Part shown: in pieces, positions 15,298 through 22,798 of the stretch
How positions within the stretch are numbered: position 1 is the stretch's first letter
Layout: every line of letters begins with the position of its first letter
NCBI GenBank assembly: GCA_964545665.1
Contig: CAZJGF010000005.1
Location: forward strand, 1-26,539
Source: CAZJGF01 sp964545665
Lineage (GTDB): Bacteria; Chloroflexota; Dehalococcoidia; GIF9; AB-539-J10
Direction: 5' to 3'
DNA: 26,539 nucleotides
Made by a program: the position numbers and the translations under genes
Notes under the pieces: generated by a model
The model's input: the letters and a program-made list of their open reading frames with translations, nothing else
Databases searched by the model: none
Told to the model about the DNA's origin: nothing

Positions 15298-16212
15298 ATG
15301 TATGAGCTGATTATTGTTGGTGCTGGCCCGGCTGGTATGACGGCAGCGGTCTATGCAGCCAGGAGAAGACTGAATACACTGCTTGTCAGCGATAACCTGG
15401 GAGGGCAAGTCCTCTGGACCGCTAGCGTAGAAAACTATATGGGCTATCAATTCATCGAAGGTCCCGAGTTGATGCAGAAATTCGAGGAACAAGTAAGGCA
15501 GTTTCCTTTGGAGGTCAAGATTGGCCAGAGAGTCGAAAGCCTGTCCACAATAGACGGAGGCTTTGAGGTGAAGACGGAGAAAGGTGAAAACCACCAAGCT
15601 AAGACGGCCATGGTGGCCACGGGCAAGCGGCCTCGCCAGCTAAATGTTCCTGGGGAGAAGGAGCTGCTCGGCAGAGGAGTTACCTACTGTGCTATCTGTG
15701 ACGGCCCCCTTTTTGCTGGTGAAACAGTCGCTGTCATCGGTGGAGGCAATTCAGCCTTAGAGGCTGCCGATGATATGGTCAAGATTGCCGAACAGGTCTA
15801 TCTCGTATCGCTGACTCCTCTCACTGGTGACCAAGTATTAATCGACAAGGTAAGCAACGCCAGCAACCTGACTGTCTTCCTCGAGCACGAAGTCCTGGAG
15901 ATAAAGGGGGGAAATCGTGTCGAGGGCATAGAAATAAGGAGCTTGAAAAGTAAACAGAAAAAGGGGTTGGATGTTGGCGGCGTCTTTGTCGAGATAGGAC
16001 TTCTTCCAAACTCGGAGGTACTGGGGAAGGTGACTAGTCTAAACCACCTTGGGGAAGTCAAGGTTAATTGCGCCAATGAAACGAATGTGCCCGGGCTCTT
16101 TGCTGCTGGAGACGTTACCAATGTGCCTGAAAAACAGATAGTGGTGGCTGCCGGGGAAGGAGCTAAAGCTGCCCTTCAAGCCCACCGCTATCTTCAGAGA
16201 TTAAGGCTATGA
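15298..16212 (+). CDS. trxB: Thioredoxin-reductase-like FAD protein
   Basis: The 304-residue protein has the FAD motif GAGPAGM (8-14), the redox pair CAIC (C131, C134), the second Rossmann motif GGGNSALEAA (148-157) and the C-terminal FAD motif GLFAAGDVT. Its overall size and order fit low-molecular-weight thioredoxin reductases, which pass electrons via FAD and the CxxC pair to a thioredoxin or glutaredoxin-like partner. The HRRxxxR stretch that normally holds the NADPH 2'-phosphate is replaced around residues 168-180 by LVSLTPLTGDQV, so the electron donor may not be NADPH. The partner is probably the CPYC protein directly upstream. Confidence 0.92.
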   Translation: MYELIIVGAGPAGMTAAVYAARRRLNTLLVSDNLGGQVLWTASVENYMGYQFIEGPELMQKFEEQVRQFPLEVKIGQRVESLSTIDGGFEVKTEKGENHQAKTAMVATGKRPRQLNVPGEKELLGRGVTYCAICDGPLFAGETVAVIGGGNSALEAADDMVKIAEQVYLVSLTPLTGDQVLIDKVSNASNLTVFLEHEVLEIKGGNRVEGIEIRSLKSKQKKGLDVGGVFVEIGLLPNSEVLGKVTSLNHLGEVKVNCANETNVPGLFAAGDVTNVPEKQIVVAAGEGAKAALQAHRYLQRLRL

Positions 16213-16227
16213 AGGAGGAGTCGAATT

Positions 16228-16710
16228 ATGGCCATATTTACCAGCAGTGAGCTTATTGAAGTTGCCCTGGGGATCGAGAGGAACGGGGTGGCCTACTACA
16301 GCTCGCTCGCCGAGTCAGCCACGGATGCTTCACTCAAAGACACCTACAATCATCTGGCTGATATGGAACGAGAGCACATAAAAATCTTTCAAAATATGTT
16401 GGATTCGGCAGGCAAGTATCAGCCACCCTATGCTGGTGAAGCTGCGGAGGAATATGAACAGTATCTAAAGGCACTGATTGACTCAACTGTGTTTACTGAT
16501 GATAAGGTTGCCCGGCAAATGGCACAGAAGGCAGCTAGCCCGGCCGAGGCGATCCAGCTAGCGCTGGGTGCAGAAAAGGACTCCATTCTATTTTACAGCG
16601 AGATGCGCGACCTTGTTCCGAAGCAAGACCGGCCAAGCATAGATAAGATACTCAATGAGGAAAAATCCCATATAAGACAGCTCTCCAGTCTTAAGAGAGA
16701 ATTCGCCTAG
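16228..16710 (+). CDS. Ferritin-like diiron protein, rubrerythrin type (first copy)
   Basis: The 160-residue protein is a four-helix diiron fold with ligand motifs in all expected helices: E in GIERNGVAYY, ExxH in MEREHIK, E in GAEKDSILFY and ExxH in NEEKSHI. There is no C-terminal rubredoxin domain, so it is a rubrerythrin-like protein that would need an external electron donor, for example a rubredoxin. Such proteins reduce hydrogen peroxide in anaerobes. AAGGAGGAG precedes the ATG, and it lies 15 bases after the flavoprotein and 14 before a second protein of the same type. Confidence 0.9.
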   Translation: MAIFTSSELIEVALGIERNGVAYYSSLAESATDASLKDTYNHLADMEREHIKIFQNMLDSAGKYQPPYAGEAAEEYEQYLKALIDSTVFTDDKVARQMAQKAASPAEAIQLALGAEKDSILFYSEMRDLVPKQDRPSIDKILNEEKSHIRQLSSLKREFA

Positions 16711-16724
16711 AAAGGAGGCCAGAA

Positions 16725-17258
16725 ATGCAGCAGGAGGAAATAACGAAAACGATGGAGATACTCCAGTCCGCAATTCAAATGGAGATAGACGGCAAGGAGT
16801 TCTACCAACAGGCAGGTGAGAAGAGCAGCAACAAGCTAGCCAGGGAGCTATTTCACAGACTGGCCAGTGAGGAAGATGACCATCATAGGAAATTCGAGGA
16901 AATATATGAAGCGCTGAAGAAGGGTCAGGATTGGCCTGCTGTGGAACCGCCATCTGAGAAAGGGAAACAGCTCGAGACCATATTTCTCAAAGCCAGCAAG
17001 GAGCTAGGCAGTGAAATCAAGATAGCCGAGTCTGAACTTGATGTTATTGAGACAGCTATGAATATGGAGCTTAAGACTTACGACCTTTATCGTTCCCAAA
17101 GCGAGCAAAGCACCTCCCCTTTGCAAAGGCGGTTCTATCAAGCCCTCGCTGCCGAGGAGCGAGGACATCACCTTGCCCTCCTCGATTCATACGAATATCT
17201 TACTGATCCTGCAGGATGGTTTACTGTGAAGGAACACTGGACTTTAGAAGGAGGTTGA
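16725..17258 (+). CDS. Ferritin-like diiron protein, rubrerythrin type (second copy)
   Basis: The 177-residue protein has the same four-helix ligand pattern as its upstream neighbour: IQMEIDGKEFY, SEEDDHHRKF, MNMELKTYDLY and AAEERGHHLAL, with ExxH pairs followed by an extra histidine. The linker between helices two and three is longer and the C-terminal WFTVKEHWTLEGG tail is typical of stand-alone rubrerythrin-like domains. The two copies differ too much for a recent duplication. A peroxide-reducing or iron-handling role is inferred from the fold. AAAGGAGG precedes the ATG. Confidence 0.88.
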   Translation: MQQEEITKTMEILQSAIQMEIDGKEFYQQAGEKSSNKLARELFHRLASEEDDHHRKFEEIYEALKKGQDWPAVEPPSEKGKQLETIFLKASKELGSEIKIAESELDVIETAMNMELKTYDLYRSQSEQSTSPLQRRFYQALAAEERGHHLALLDSYEYLTDPAGWFTVKEHWTLEGG

Positions 17259-17283
17259 ACAAGCAATTAGTGGAATTGTTAAC

Positions 17284-18030
17284 ATGAGTGAAACTGTATT
17301 AAGCATTAAACAGCTAACTGTGGGAGTGGAGAACAAACAGATCCTGCATGACATAGATTTGGAAATCAGATCTGGCGAGACTCATGTTCTGTTCGGTCCC
17401 AACGGAAGTGGGAAAAGCACCCTCCTCATGGCCATAATGGGCTTTCCTAGGTACCAGATAAGCAAAGGCAACATCTTCTTCAAGGGAAGGGACATAACCA
17501 TGCTGCCGCTGGACGAAAGGGCCCGCTTGGGGATCGGCATATCCTTTCAGCGACCACCGGTAGTTCGCGGTGTTAAGACGCGCGATATGGTGGCTGCCTG
17601 TCTCAAAGGGCAAAGAAATGAGAAGAGTATCAGCAGGCTAGCTGAGAAGGCCGATCTGGTTGATTTCCTGGATAGAGAGACAAACTATGGATTCTCTGGA
17701 GGCGAGATAAAGCGCTCGGAGATGATGCAGCTACTGGCTCAAAAACCCGAATTGAGCTTACTAGACGAGCCTGAGTCCGGCGTTGACCTAGTAAATATAG
17801 CCCTTATAGGCGAGTTGATAAACGAGCTACTCGAGAAGAATCGCCGAATACGTGATCGCAAGCACGCTGGACTCATCATAACCCATACTGGTCATATTTT
17901 GGATTACGTTAATGGCCGCACCGGCTACGTCATGCTTGACGGCAGGATAATCTGCCAGGGTGACCCTCATGAGATTTTGGCCACAATCAAAGAAAAGGGC
18001 TACGAGGAGTGCGCCAAGTGCGTGAAATAG
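17284..18030 (+). CDS. sufC: Fe-S cluster assembly ATPase SufC
   Basis: SufC is the ABC-type ATPase that drives the SufB/SufD scaffold during Fe-S cluster assembly; it is cytoplasmic and not a transporter. The 248-residue protein has Walker A GPNGSGKST, the Q-loop segment GISFQRPP, signature FSGGEIKRSEMMQLL and Walker B LSLLDEPESGVD, followed by the H-loop ITHTG. GEIKR-E is typical of SufC and unlike transporters. It overlaps the start of the scaffold gene. No sufS or sufU/sufE gene is in the window, so sulfur would come from elsewhere. Confidence 0.95.
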   Translation: MSETVLSIKQLTVGVENKQILHDIDLEIRSGETHVLFGPNGSGKSTLLMAIMGFPRYQISKGNIFFKGRDITMLPLDERARLGIGISFQRPPVVRGVKTRDMVAACLKGQRNEKSISRLAEKADLVDFLDRETNYGFSGGEIKRSEMMQLLAQKPELSLLDEPESGVDLVNIALIGELINELLEKNRRIRDRKHAGLIITHTGHILDYVNGRTGYVMLDGRIICQGDPHEILATIKEKGYEECAKCVK

Positions 18031-19253
18031 AATCTCCCAAGTCATACCGGGATAAAGCTAAGGCTGCGTTGGCAAAGCCGGCAGCCTTCGGCAAGGATAT
18101 AGATTTGAGTAGTTATGCGAGCTCAGGCACTGAACAACCTTACCAGGCTGACCCGTCGGAGCTTTCTGCTGTAGCCAAGAAGCAGATGCTGGATGTAGGG
18201 GTCATGCTGGACGACAGCAGTCAAAGGTCAGGAACCTTTATCCAGATGGATAACACTCCAGTGCATAGCTCAATCAGGCAAGAGGGCATAGAAGTCATGG
18301 CTACCAGCCAGGCTCTAGAAAAGTATGATTGGCTGTCTGACTACTGGTGGCAGGCAGTAGTCGTAGATACTGACAAGTACACTGCTAGTGTCGAACTGAA
18401 CCAGCATAACGGTTATTTCATCCGGTCTCTGTCTGGCTCCAAGAGCATCTACCCGGTCCAGGCTTGTCTCTACCTGACAAAAGCGCAGCTAACCCAGAAC
18501 GTGCACAATATCATTATTGCTGAAGAGGGCTCAGAGCTACACATCATTACTGGTTGTACTACCGCCTCCAACGAGGAAAGCGGACTGCATCTCGGAGTAT
18601 CCGAGTTCTACGTAAAGAGAGGAGCAAAGGTTACTTTTACCATGATACACAACTGGAACCCAGAGGTAGCGGTCCGCCCTCGCACTGGAATAGTTGTTGA
18701 ACAAGATGGCGTATTCCTAAGCAACTACGTGCTTATGAAGCCGGTACGTTCACTGCAAATGTATCCTGCAGCCAAATGCATAGGTGAAAATGCTGTTGTC
18801 AGGTATAACAGCATTCTAGTAGCAGCCCAAGGGTCATCACTGGATGTTGGTGCCCGGGCGATCCTCAACGCCAAGGGAGCAAAGACAGAAATCGTATCAC
18901 GGGCCATAACTATTGGAGGCGAGATCATTGCTCGTGGCTACATAGAAGGTAATGCACCTGATGTAAAGGGGCATCTTGAATGCCGAGGGCTTATTTTGCA
19001 GGGAGCAGGTACCATTCACGCCATACCTGAACTTAAGGGTAACCTGGCCGGCATTGACCTGTCCCACGAGGCAGCAGTGGGCAAGATAGCTGAGGAAGAA
19101 GTGGAGTATCTGATGGCCCGAGGGCTAAGTCGATCTGAGGCTACAGCCACTATAGTCCGGGGCTTTCTCCGGGTGGACATCGAAGGACTACCGCCAATGT
19201 TAAGCGCCGAATTGCGGAAGGCCGTCGAAGCCAGCGAGAAGGACCTAATGTAG
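18018..19253 (+). CDS. SufB/SufD-type Fe-S assembly scaffold
   Basis: The 411-residue protein is the beta-helix scaffold partner of SufC. The C-terminal signature is clear: SHEAAVGKIAEEEVEYLMARG, then SRSEATATIVRGFL. The mid-region has repeated short beta strands (AKTEIVSRAITIGGEIIARG). The length is between usual SufB and SufD, and only one such gene is present, suggesting a homomeric scaffold as in two-gene sufCB systems. I chose the GTG at 18018, eight bases after GAGGAG; another GTG at 18009 overlaps that site. It overlaps the end of sufC by 13 bases. Whether it is better named sufB or sufD cannot be settled by eye. Confidence 0.9.
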   Translation: MREIESPKSYRDKAKAALAKPAAFGKDIDLSSYASSGTEQPYQADPSELSAVAKKQMLDVGVMLDDSSQRSGTFIQMDNTPVHSSIRQEGIEVMATSQALEKYDWLSDYWWQAVVVDTDKYTASVELNQHNGYFIRSLSGSKSIYPVQACLYLTKAQLTQNVHNIIIAEEGSELHIITGCTTASNEESGLHLGVSEFYVKRGAKVTFTMIHNWNPEVAVRPRTGIVVEQDGVFLSNYVLMKPVRSLQMYPAAKCIGENAVVRYNSILVAAQGSSLDVGARAILNAKGAKTEIVSRAITIGGEIIARGYIEGNAPDVKGHLECRGLILQGAGTIHAIPELKGNLAGIDLSHEAAVGKIAEEEVEYLMARGLSRSEATATIVRGFLRVDIEGLPPMLSAELRKAVEASEKDLM

Positions 19254-19275
19254 ATAGAACTAAGAGAGGTGAGAA

Positions 19276-19962
19276 GTGAATCCTAAAGCCCTATATAAGT
19301 TAGGCTACGGTTTGTACGTGGTAAGCTCGATAAAGGGAGATAAAATAAATGGGCAAATCGCCAACACCGTGTTTCAGATAACCTCTGAGCCACCAACAAT
19401 CGCTGTAAGCATTAACAAAACTAATCTGACCCATGAGTTTATCGAGGAAAGCAAAGTGTTAGCCGTGTCAGTCCTGCCGCAGGATACGCCGCTCTCTTTC
19501 ATCGGCCGCTTTGGGTTCAAGTCAGGCAGGGACATAGACAAATTTGAGGGCATTGGTTACAAAAAAGGCGAGACCCATGCTCCCATGCTTATTGACAATT
19601 CCCTCGCTTATCTAGAAGCCAAGGTAAGTCAAGAATTAGATGTAGGAACCCATACCATTTTCGTCGGCGAGCTTGTGGGCGCGGATATCCTCAAAGAAGG
19701 CGAGCCGATGACCTATGCCTACTATCATCAGGTCAAGCGCGGCACCACTCCTAAGACAGCTCCCAGCTATATCGAAGAAAAGAAAGGAGCACCCAAAATG
19801 GCCAAATATAGGTGCACTGTTTGTGGCTATATATATGACCCGGAACTAGGAGACCCAGATGGCGGCATTGCTCCAGGAACACCGTTCGAGGAAATACCAG
19901 ATGACTGGGTATGCCCTGTCTGTGGAGCGGCTAAGAGTGATTTCGAAAAACTGGAAGAGTGA
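19276..19962 (+). CDS. hrb: Flavin reductase-rubredoxin fusion (high-molecular-weight rubredoxin type)
   Basis: The 228-residue protein joins an FMN-binding flavin-reductase-like domain (about 1-165, GQIANTVFQITSEPPTIAVSI) to a complete rubredoxin (175-228) with CTVCG (C180, C183) and CPVCG (C213, C216) holding one iron. This matches the high-molecular-weight rubredoxin known from Moorella, which passes electrons from NAD(P)H to flavodiiron proteins. The GTG start at 19276 follows AGAGGTG. A PAS gene and then the flavodiiron gene follow closely, so it is the likely electron donor for that enzyme and perhaps for the superoxide reductase and rubrerythrin-like proteins. Confidence 0.93.
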   Translation: MNPKALYKLGYGLYVVSSIKGDKINGQIANTVFQITSEPPTIAVSINKTNLTHEFIEESKVLAVSVLPQDTPLSFIGRFGFKSGRDIDKFEGIGYKKGETHAPMLIDNSLAYLEAKVSQELDVGTHTIFVGELVGADILKEGEPMTYAYYHQVKRGTTPKTAPSYIEEKKGAPKMAKYRCTVCGYIYDPELGDPDGGIAPGTPFEEIPDDWVCPVCGAAKSDFEKLEE

Positions 19963-19975
19963 TCGAGGTGTAGTA

Positions 19976-20365
19976 ATGATAGAAAATCTGAACAAAGAGC
20001 AATTGGAAGGACTATTAGAGGCAATACCGGTAGAGATCTCTTTCGTTGACGAGAACGATTTAGTTAGATTTTGGAATAAACATGAAACGAGAATCTTCAA
20101 ACGGCCAATTTCTGTAATTGGTAAGCCCGTTAAAAATTGTCACCCAAAGCAAAGCGTGGATAAAGTGAACCAAGTATTGTCTGACCTGAAGAGTGGCAAA
20201 AGAGAGTCAGCGGATTTCTGGATAAATCTCGGCGACAAGAAAGTATATATTAGATATTTTCCTGTAAGGGATAAGACAGGCAAATACCTGGGCACCTTGG
20301 AAGCCACCCAGGATATCACGCAAATAAAGAAGATTGAGGGAGAAAAAAGGCTGTTAGAATACTGA
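19976..20365 (+). CDS. PAS-domain protein, DUF438 C-terminal type
   Basis: The 129-residue protein is one PAS domain of the type found at the C-terminus of DUF438 proteins: FVDENDLVRFWN, the motif CHPKQSV (C55, H56), FWINLGDKKVYIRYFPVRD and LGTLEATQDIT. No hemerythrin, kinase or output domain is present, so it is a stand-alone sensor, perhaps binding heme or another ligand through the conserved CH. The upstream-extended frame is an artefact of reading inside the rubredoxin gene; I chose the ATG at 19976, preceded by GAGGTG. It lies between the rubredoxin fusion and the flavodiiron gene with 13-base gaps, which suggests redox sensing in that pathway. Confidence 0.88.
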   Translation: MIENLNKEQLEGLLEAIPVEISFVDENDLVRFWNKHETRIFKRPISVIGKPVKNCHPKQSVDKVNQVLSDLKSGKRESADFWINLGDKKVYIRYFPVRDKTGKYLGTLEATQDITQIKKIEGEKRLLEY

Positions 20366-20378
20366 AGGAGGGGGCAGA

Positions 20379-21557
20379 ATGAAACCGAGAGAAATAAGAC
20401 CCAAAGTCCACTGGGTTGGAGCAATTGACTGGGATAGACGTCTCTTTGATGCTCTAATACCGCTTCCCGATGGAACAAGCTACAACGCTTATCTGGTGCA
20501 GGGCAGCCAGAAAGTAGCGCTAATAGATACCGTTGATCCTTCCGTGACAGAGGTGCTCATGTCTTATCTAGAAGATATTCCTGTTATTGACTACGTCATC
20601 GCCAACCACGCCGAGCAGGACCATTCTGGCTCTATACCTAAGGTTCTAGAGAAGTATCCCGATGCCAAAGTGGTCACCACACCCAAAGGGAAGGGTATGC
20701 TTATGGATCTGTTACTTGTCCCTGATAACAGGTTTATCACTGTGAACGATGGTGAGACTTTATCCCTGGGAGATAGAACCCTGGAGTTTATCCATGCTCC
20801 GTGGGTGCACTGGCCTGAGACCATGCTCACATATCTTCGTGAGGATAAGGTGCTCTTTCCCTGTGACCTTTTCGGCTCCCATCTCGCCACCACAGATTTG
20901 TATGTGACCGACGAGGGGCAAGGCTACGAAGCAGCCAAGAGGTATTATGCTGAAATCATGATGCCCTTCCGCACTAACATCCAGAAACATCTGGAGAAAA
21001 TAAGGCATTACCAGATCGACAGCATTGCCCCCAGCCACGGTCCCATGCATGCCAAACCCTCGTTCATCTTAGAAGCCTATCATAGCTGGGTTTTCGATCC
21101 ACCCAGAAATATCGTTGTCTTGCCTTACATCTCTATGCATGGCAGCACCCACAAGATGGTAGAGTATTTCGTCGGGGCTTTGGCCGATAGGGGCGTCACG
21201 GTTAAACAGTTCAACCTGTCTGCAGCAGATGTCGGGAAACTGGCAATGGCACTGGTGGATGCAGCTACCATGGTCATCGGTACTCCTACTGTTCTGGCTG
21301 GTCCGCATCCCAATGTCGCTTATGCTGCACTCCTAGCCAATGCCCTAAGGCCTAAACTTCAGTTTATCTCGATTATCGGCTCCTATGGCTGGGGTGGCAG
21401 GGCAGTAGAACAGCTTCAAGGAATGATTCCTAACTTGAAGGTCGAGGTGCTAGATACTGTAATTAGCAAGGGACTCCCCAAGGAATCCGACTTCAAGGCC
21501 CTGGACAATCTGGCCAGTATGATTGCAGAAAAGCACAGAAGTCAGAACTTCGCTTAG
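20379..21557 (+). CDS. fprA: Flavodiiron protein, A type (FprA)
   Basis: Flavodiiron proteins reduce O2 to water or NO to N2O in the cytoplasm of anaerobes. The 392-residue protein has a metallo-beta-lactamase-like domain with diiron ligands HAEQDH (H77, E79, D81, H82), a further histidine in APWVHWPETM, D163 in CDLFGSH and SHGPMH. A C-terminal flavodoxin domain (from about 250; PYISMHGSTHKM, TPTVLAG, GSYGWGGRAV) binds FMN. It is a plain two-domain A-type protein, so it needs an external rubredoxin, and the rubredoxin fusion two genes upstream fits. AAGGAGGGGG precedes the ATG. Confidence 0.95.
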   Translation: MKPREIRPKVHWVGAIDWDRRLFDALIPLPDGTSYNAYLVQGSQKVALIDTVDPSVTEVLMSYLEDIPVIDYVIANHAEQDHSGSIPKVLEKYPDAKVVTTPKGKGMLMDLLLVPDNRFITVNDGETLSLGDRTLEFIHAPWVHWPETMLTYLREDKVLFPCDLFGSHLATTDLYVTDEGQGYEAAKRYYAEIMMPFRTNIQKHLEKIRHYQIDSIAPSHGPMHAKPSFILEAYHSWVFDPPRNIVVLPYISMHGSTHKMVEYFVGALADRGVTVKQFNLSAADVGKLAMALVDAATMVIGTPTVLAGPHPNVAYAALLANALRPKLQFISIIGSYGWGGRAVEQLQGMIPNLKVEVLDTVISKGLPKESDFKALDNLASMIAEKHRSQNFA

Positions 21558-21595
21558 CAGCGTTTTCTCTAGGAAAGAAGAAGGGAGGTGAACAA

Positions 21596-21731
21596 ATGAA
21601 GTTCGGAGATATCTTGAAAAAAGCAACGAGCCTGATGGGAAGAGAAACATGTCCCATTAATCGAGGTTGGCAAGGGTAAGGGAGAGGCCGGTGCATATAT
21701 TGTCCACGTAGTAGCTGGAAAAGGAGTGTAA
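21596..21731 (+). pseudogene. Frameshifted and truncated superoxide reductase-like remnant
   Basis: A strong GGGAGGTG precedes an ATG at 21596. The frame reads MKFGDILKKATSLMG and stops at 21679 after 27 codons. Skipping one base near 21641 gives GAG AAA CAT GTC CCA, that is EKHVPLIE, the characteristic N-terminal motif of superoxide reductases, followed by VGKGKGEAGAYIVHVV-AGKGV and a stop at 21731. The iron-binding HPNT-EHH and CNIH parts are absent. It reads as a decayed class II superoxide reductase copy, with an intact one 530 bases downstream. A +1 shift during translation would give only a 45-residue peptide without the metal site. Confidence 0.6.
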
Positions 21732-21732
21732 C

Positions 21733-22083
21733 ATGAATAAGAAAGTAGCCATCTTTGCCTTCAATGGTGAGACAATGTATTTCTTCCACGCTTTGCTAAA
21801 TGCCTTGGAGATGAAGGAAAAGGGTTATGACATAAAGCTGATAATAGAGGGAAGTGCCACCAAGCAGATAAAGGAACTAGCAGAGCCTGATAAGCCCTTT
21901 GCTAAAATATACGCAAAGGTCAAGGAGGCCGGACTTATTGATTGTGTTTGCCAGGCCTGTTCCACTCAGACAGGCTCTTTAGAAAGTGCCAAGGAGCAAG
22001 GCCTTCCCCTGTGCAAGGAGATGTCAGGTCACCCCAGTATAGCTCGCTACATCGACGCAGAGTATCGAGTCTTGGTGTTCTGA
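21733..22083 (+). CDS. DsrE-like small protein
   Basis: The 116-residue protein has the flavodoxin-like DsrE/DsrF fold pattern: VAIFAFNGETMYFFHALLNALEM at the start, YDIKLIIEG, and a cysteine cluster CVCQACS (C71, C73, C76) with C94 later. DsrE relatives carry persulfide sulfur on a conserved cysteine; which of these cysteines would act is not clear. The ATG at 21733 starts one base after the superoxide reductase remnant and uses AAGGAG inside it. A role in sulfur trafficking for the Fe-S genes upstream is possible but only an inference. Confidence 0.78.
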   Translation: MNKKVAIFAFNGETMYFFHALLNALEMKEKGYDIKLIIEGSATKQIKELAEPDKPFAKIYAKVKEAGLIDCVCQACSTQTGSLESAKEQGLPLCKEMSGHPSIARYIDAEYRVLVF

Positions 22084-22120
22084 CTTTGTGAGAAACTACA
22101 AGAAGAAGGTGCACAATGTG

Positions 22121-22204
22121 ATGGTGCAACACAAAAGCGAGGAGGACTCAGTCTGCAATACATCTAACCAAATTATGACCAATAGAAAGGCGGGAATCAA
22201 ATGA
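22121..22204 (+). CDS. Doubtful 27-codon ORF upstream of superoxide reductase
   Basis: The frame begins ATGGTGCAAC, encodes 27 residues rich in Ser, Asn and Lys, and ends in a TGA that overlaps the start of the next small ORF (ATGATG). An open frame extends upstream into the DsrE-like gene. No recognised motif is present. It may be a relic of a decayed gene or a translated leader. Confidence 0.2.
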   Translation: MVQHKSEEDSVCNTSNQIMTNRKAGIK

Positions 22205-22260
22205 TGAGTGGTAAAGGAAAAGGAATCGCCAAGACGAATGGAAAGAAAGGAGGAGGTTAG
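22201..22260 (+). CDS. Possible 19-residue basic peptide upstream of superoxide reductase
   Basis: The ATG is preceded by AAAGGCGGG. The peptide begins MMSGKGKGIAKTNGKK, contains only Gly, Lys and a few small residues after that, and stops two bases before the superoxide reductase ATG. The AAGGAGGAGG that should serve superoxide reductase is translated as its C-terminal Gly-rich part, so translation of one would affect the other. A translational-coupling leader is plausible; a chance frame cannot be ruled out. Confidence 0.35.
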   Translation: MMSGKGKGIAKTNGKKGGG

Positions 22261-22262
22261 CA

Positions 22263-22661
22263 ATGAAAAGGTTAGGAGAGCATTTTCAGTCAGCAGATTG
22301 GAAGCAAGAGAAGCATGTACCGGCAATTGAGTGCCCTTCCGAGGTGAAACCAGGTGAGCTATTTGAGGTCAAGGTCAGCCTGGGTAAGGCAGTAGCGCAT
22401 CCCAACACCACAGAGCACCATATTCGCTGGATAGATGTTTTGTTTCACCCCGAGGGAGAAAAGTTCACCTATCAAGTAGGCCATTTTGAATTCACAGCCC
22501 ATGGCGAATCGGTCGAAGGGCCTAATACAGGGCCTGTCTACACCAATCACGAAGCGTCATTCTCTATGAAGATAACCAAGCCAGGCACTATCTATGCTCT
22601 AGCCTTGTGCAACATTCATGGTCTATGGGAGAGCGCTCAAGAAATCAGCATCGCGGGATAA
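22263..22661 (+). CDS. Superoxide reductase, class II (neelaredoxin type)
   Basis: The enzyme reduces superoxide to hydrogen peroxide without producing oxygen. The 132-residue protein contains the single iron-centre domain: EKHVP (E16, K17, H18), HPNTTEHHI (H46, H52, H53) and CNIHG (C116, H119), the full His4-Cys ligand set plus the catalytic Glu-Lys pair. There is no N-terminal desulforedoxin domain, so it is not the two-domain desulfoferrodoxin. The ATG follows AAGGAGGAGG. It needs rubredoxin-type electrons, and its product can be removed by the peroxiredoxin encoded next. Confidence 0.97.
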   Translation: MKRLGEHFQSADWKQEKHVPAIECPSEVKPGELFEVKVSLGKAVAHPNTTEHHIRWIDVLFHPEGEKFTYQVGHFEFTAHGESVEGPNTGPVYTNHEASFSMKITKPGTIYALALCNIHGLWESAQEISIAG

Positions 22662-22798
22662 TTATGTATCGGTATTGATTTTTGAGAATTGGATTGCGAA
22701 GGAGGATTCTTAGTTAACAGGATAGAGAAAGGAGGGTGGATATGTAGAGTGAACAAGTGAGTCGTGATAACAGAGAAATTGAAATAGAGGAGGTAAAC
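22662..22798 (+). promoter_or_regulatory. Leader before the peroxiredoxin with three ribosome binding sites and a start-stop codon pair
   Basis: Strong Shine-Dalgarno sequences occur at 22699-22705 (AAGGAGG), 22728-22736 (AAAGGAGGG) and 22787-22793 (GAGGAGG). The second serves an ATG at 22742 that is followed at once by TAG, and the frame then continues open into the peroxiredoxin (19 codons to ATG 22799). The third serves ATG 22799. This is either an old start lost to a nonsense change at codon 2 or a start-stop leader element. Confidence 0.5.

Noticed and set aside
19859..19975. N-terminal extension of the PAS protein inside the rubredoxin gene
   Set aside because: It is out of frame within a strongly conserved rubredoxin, and the ATG at 19976 has a ribosome binding site and matches the start of the PAS domain.
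22742..22747. Pyrrolysine-type reading of the TAG after ATG
   Set aside because: No pyl genes are visible and the downstream ATG has its own good ribosome binding site, so simple start-stop or decay is more likely.
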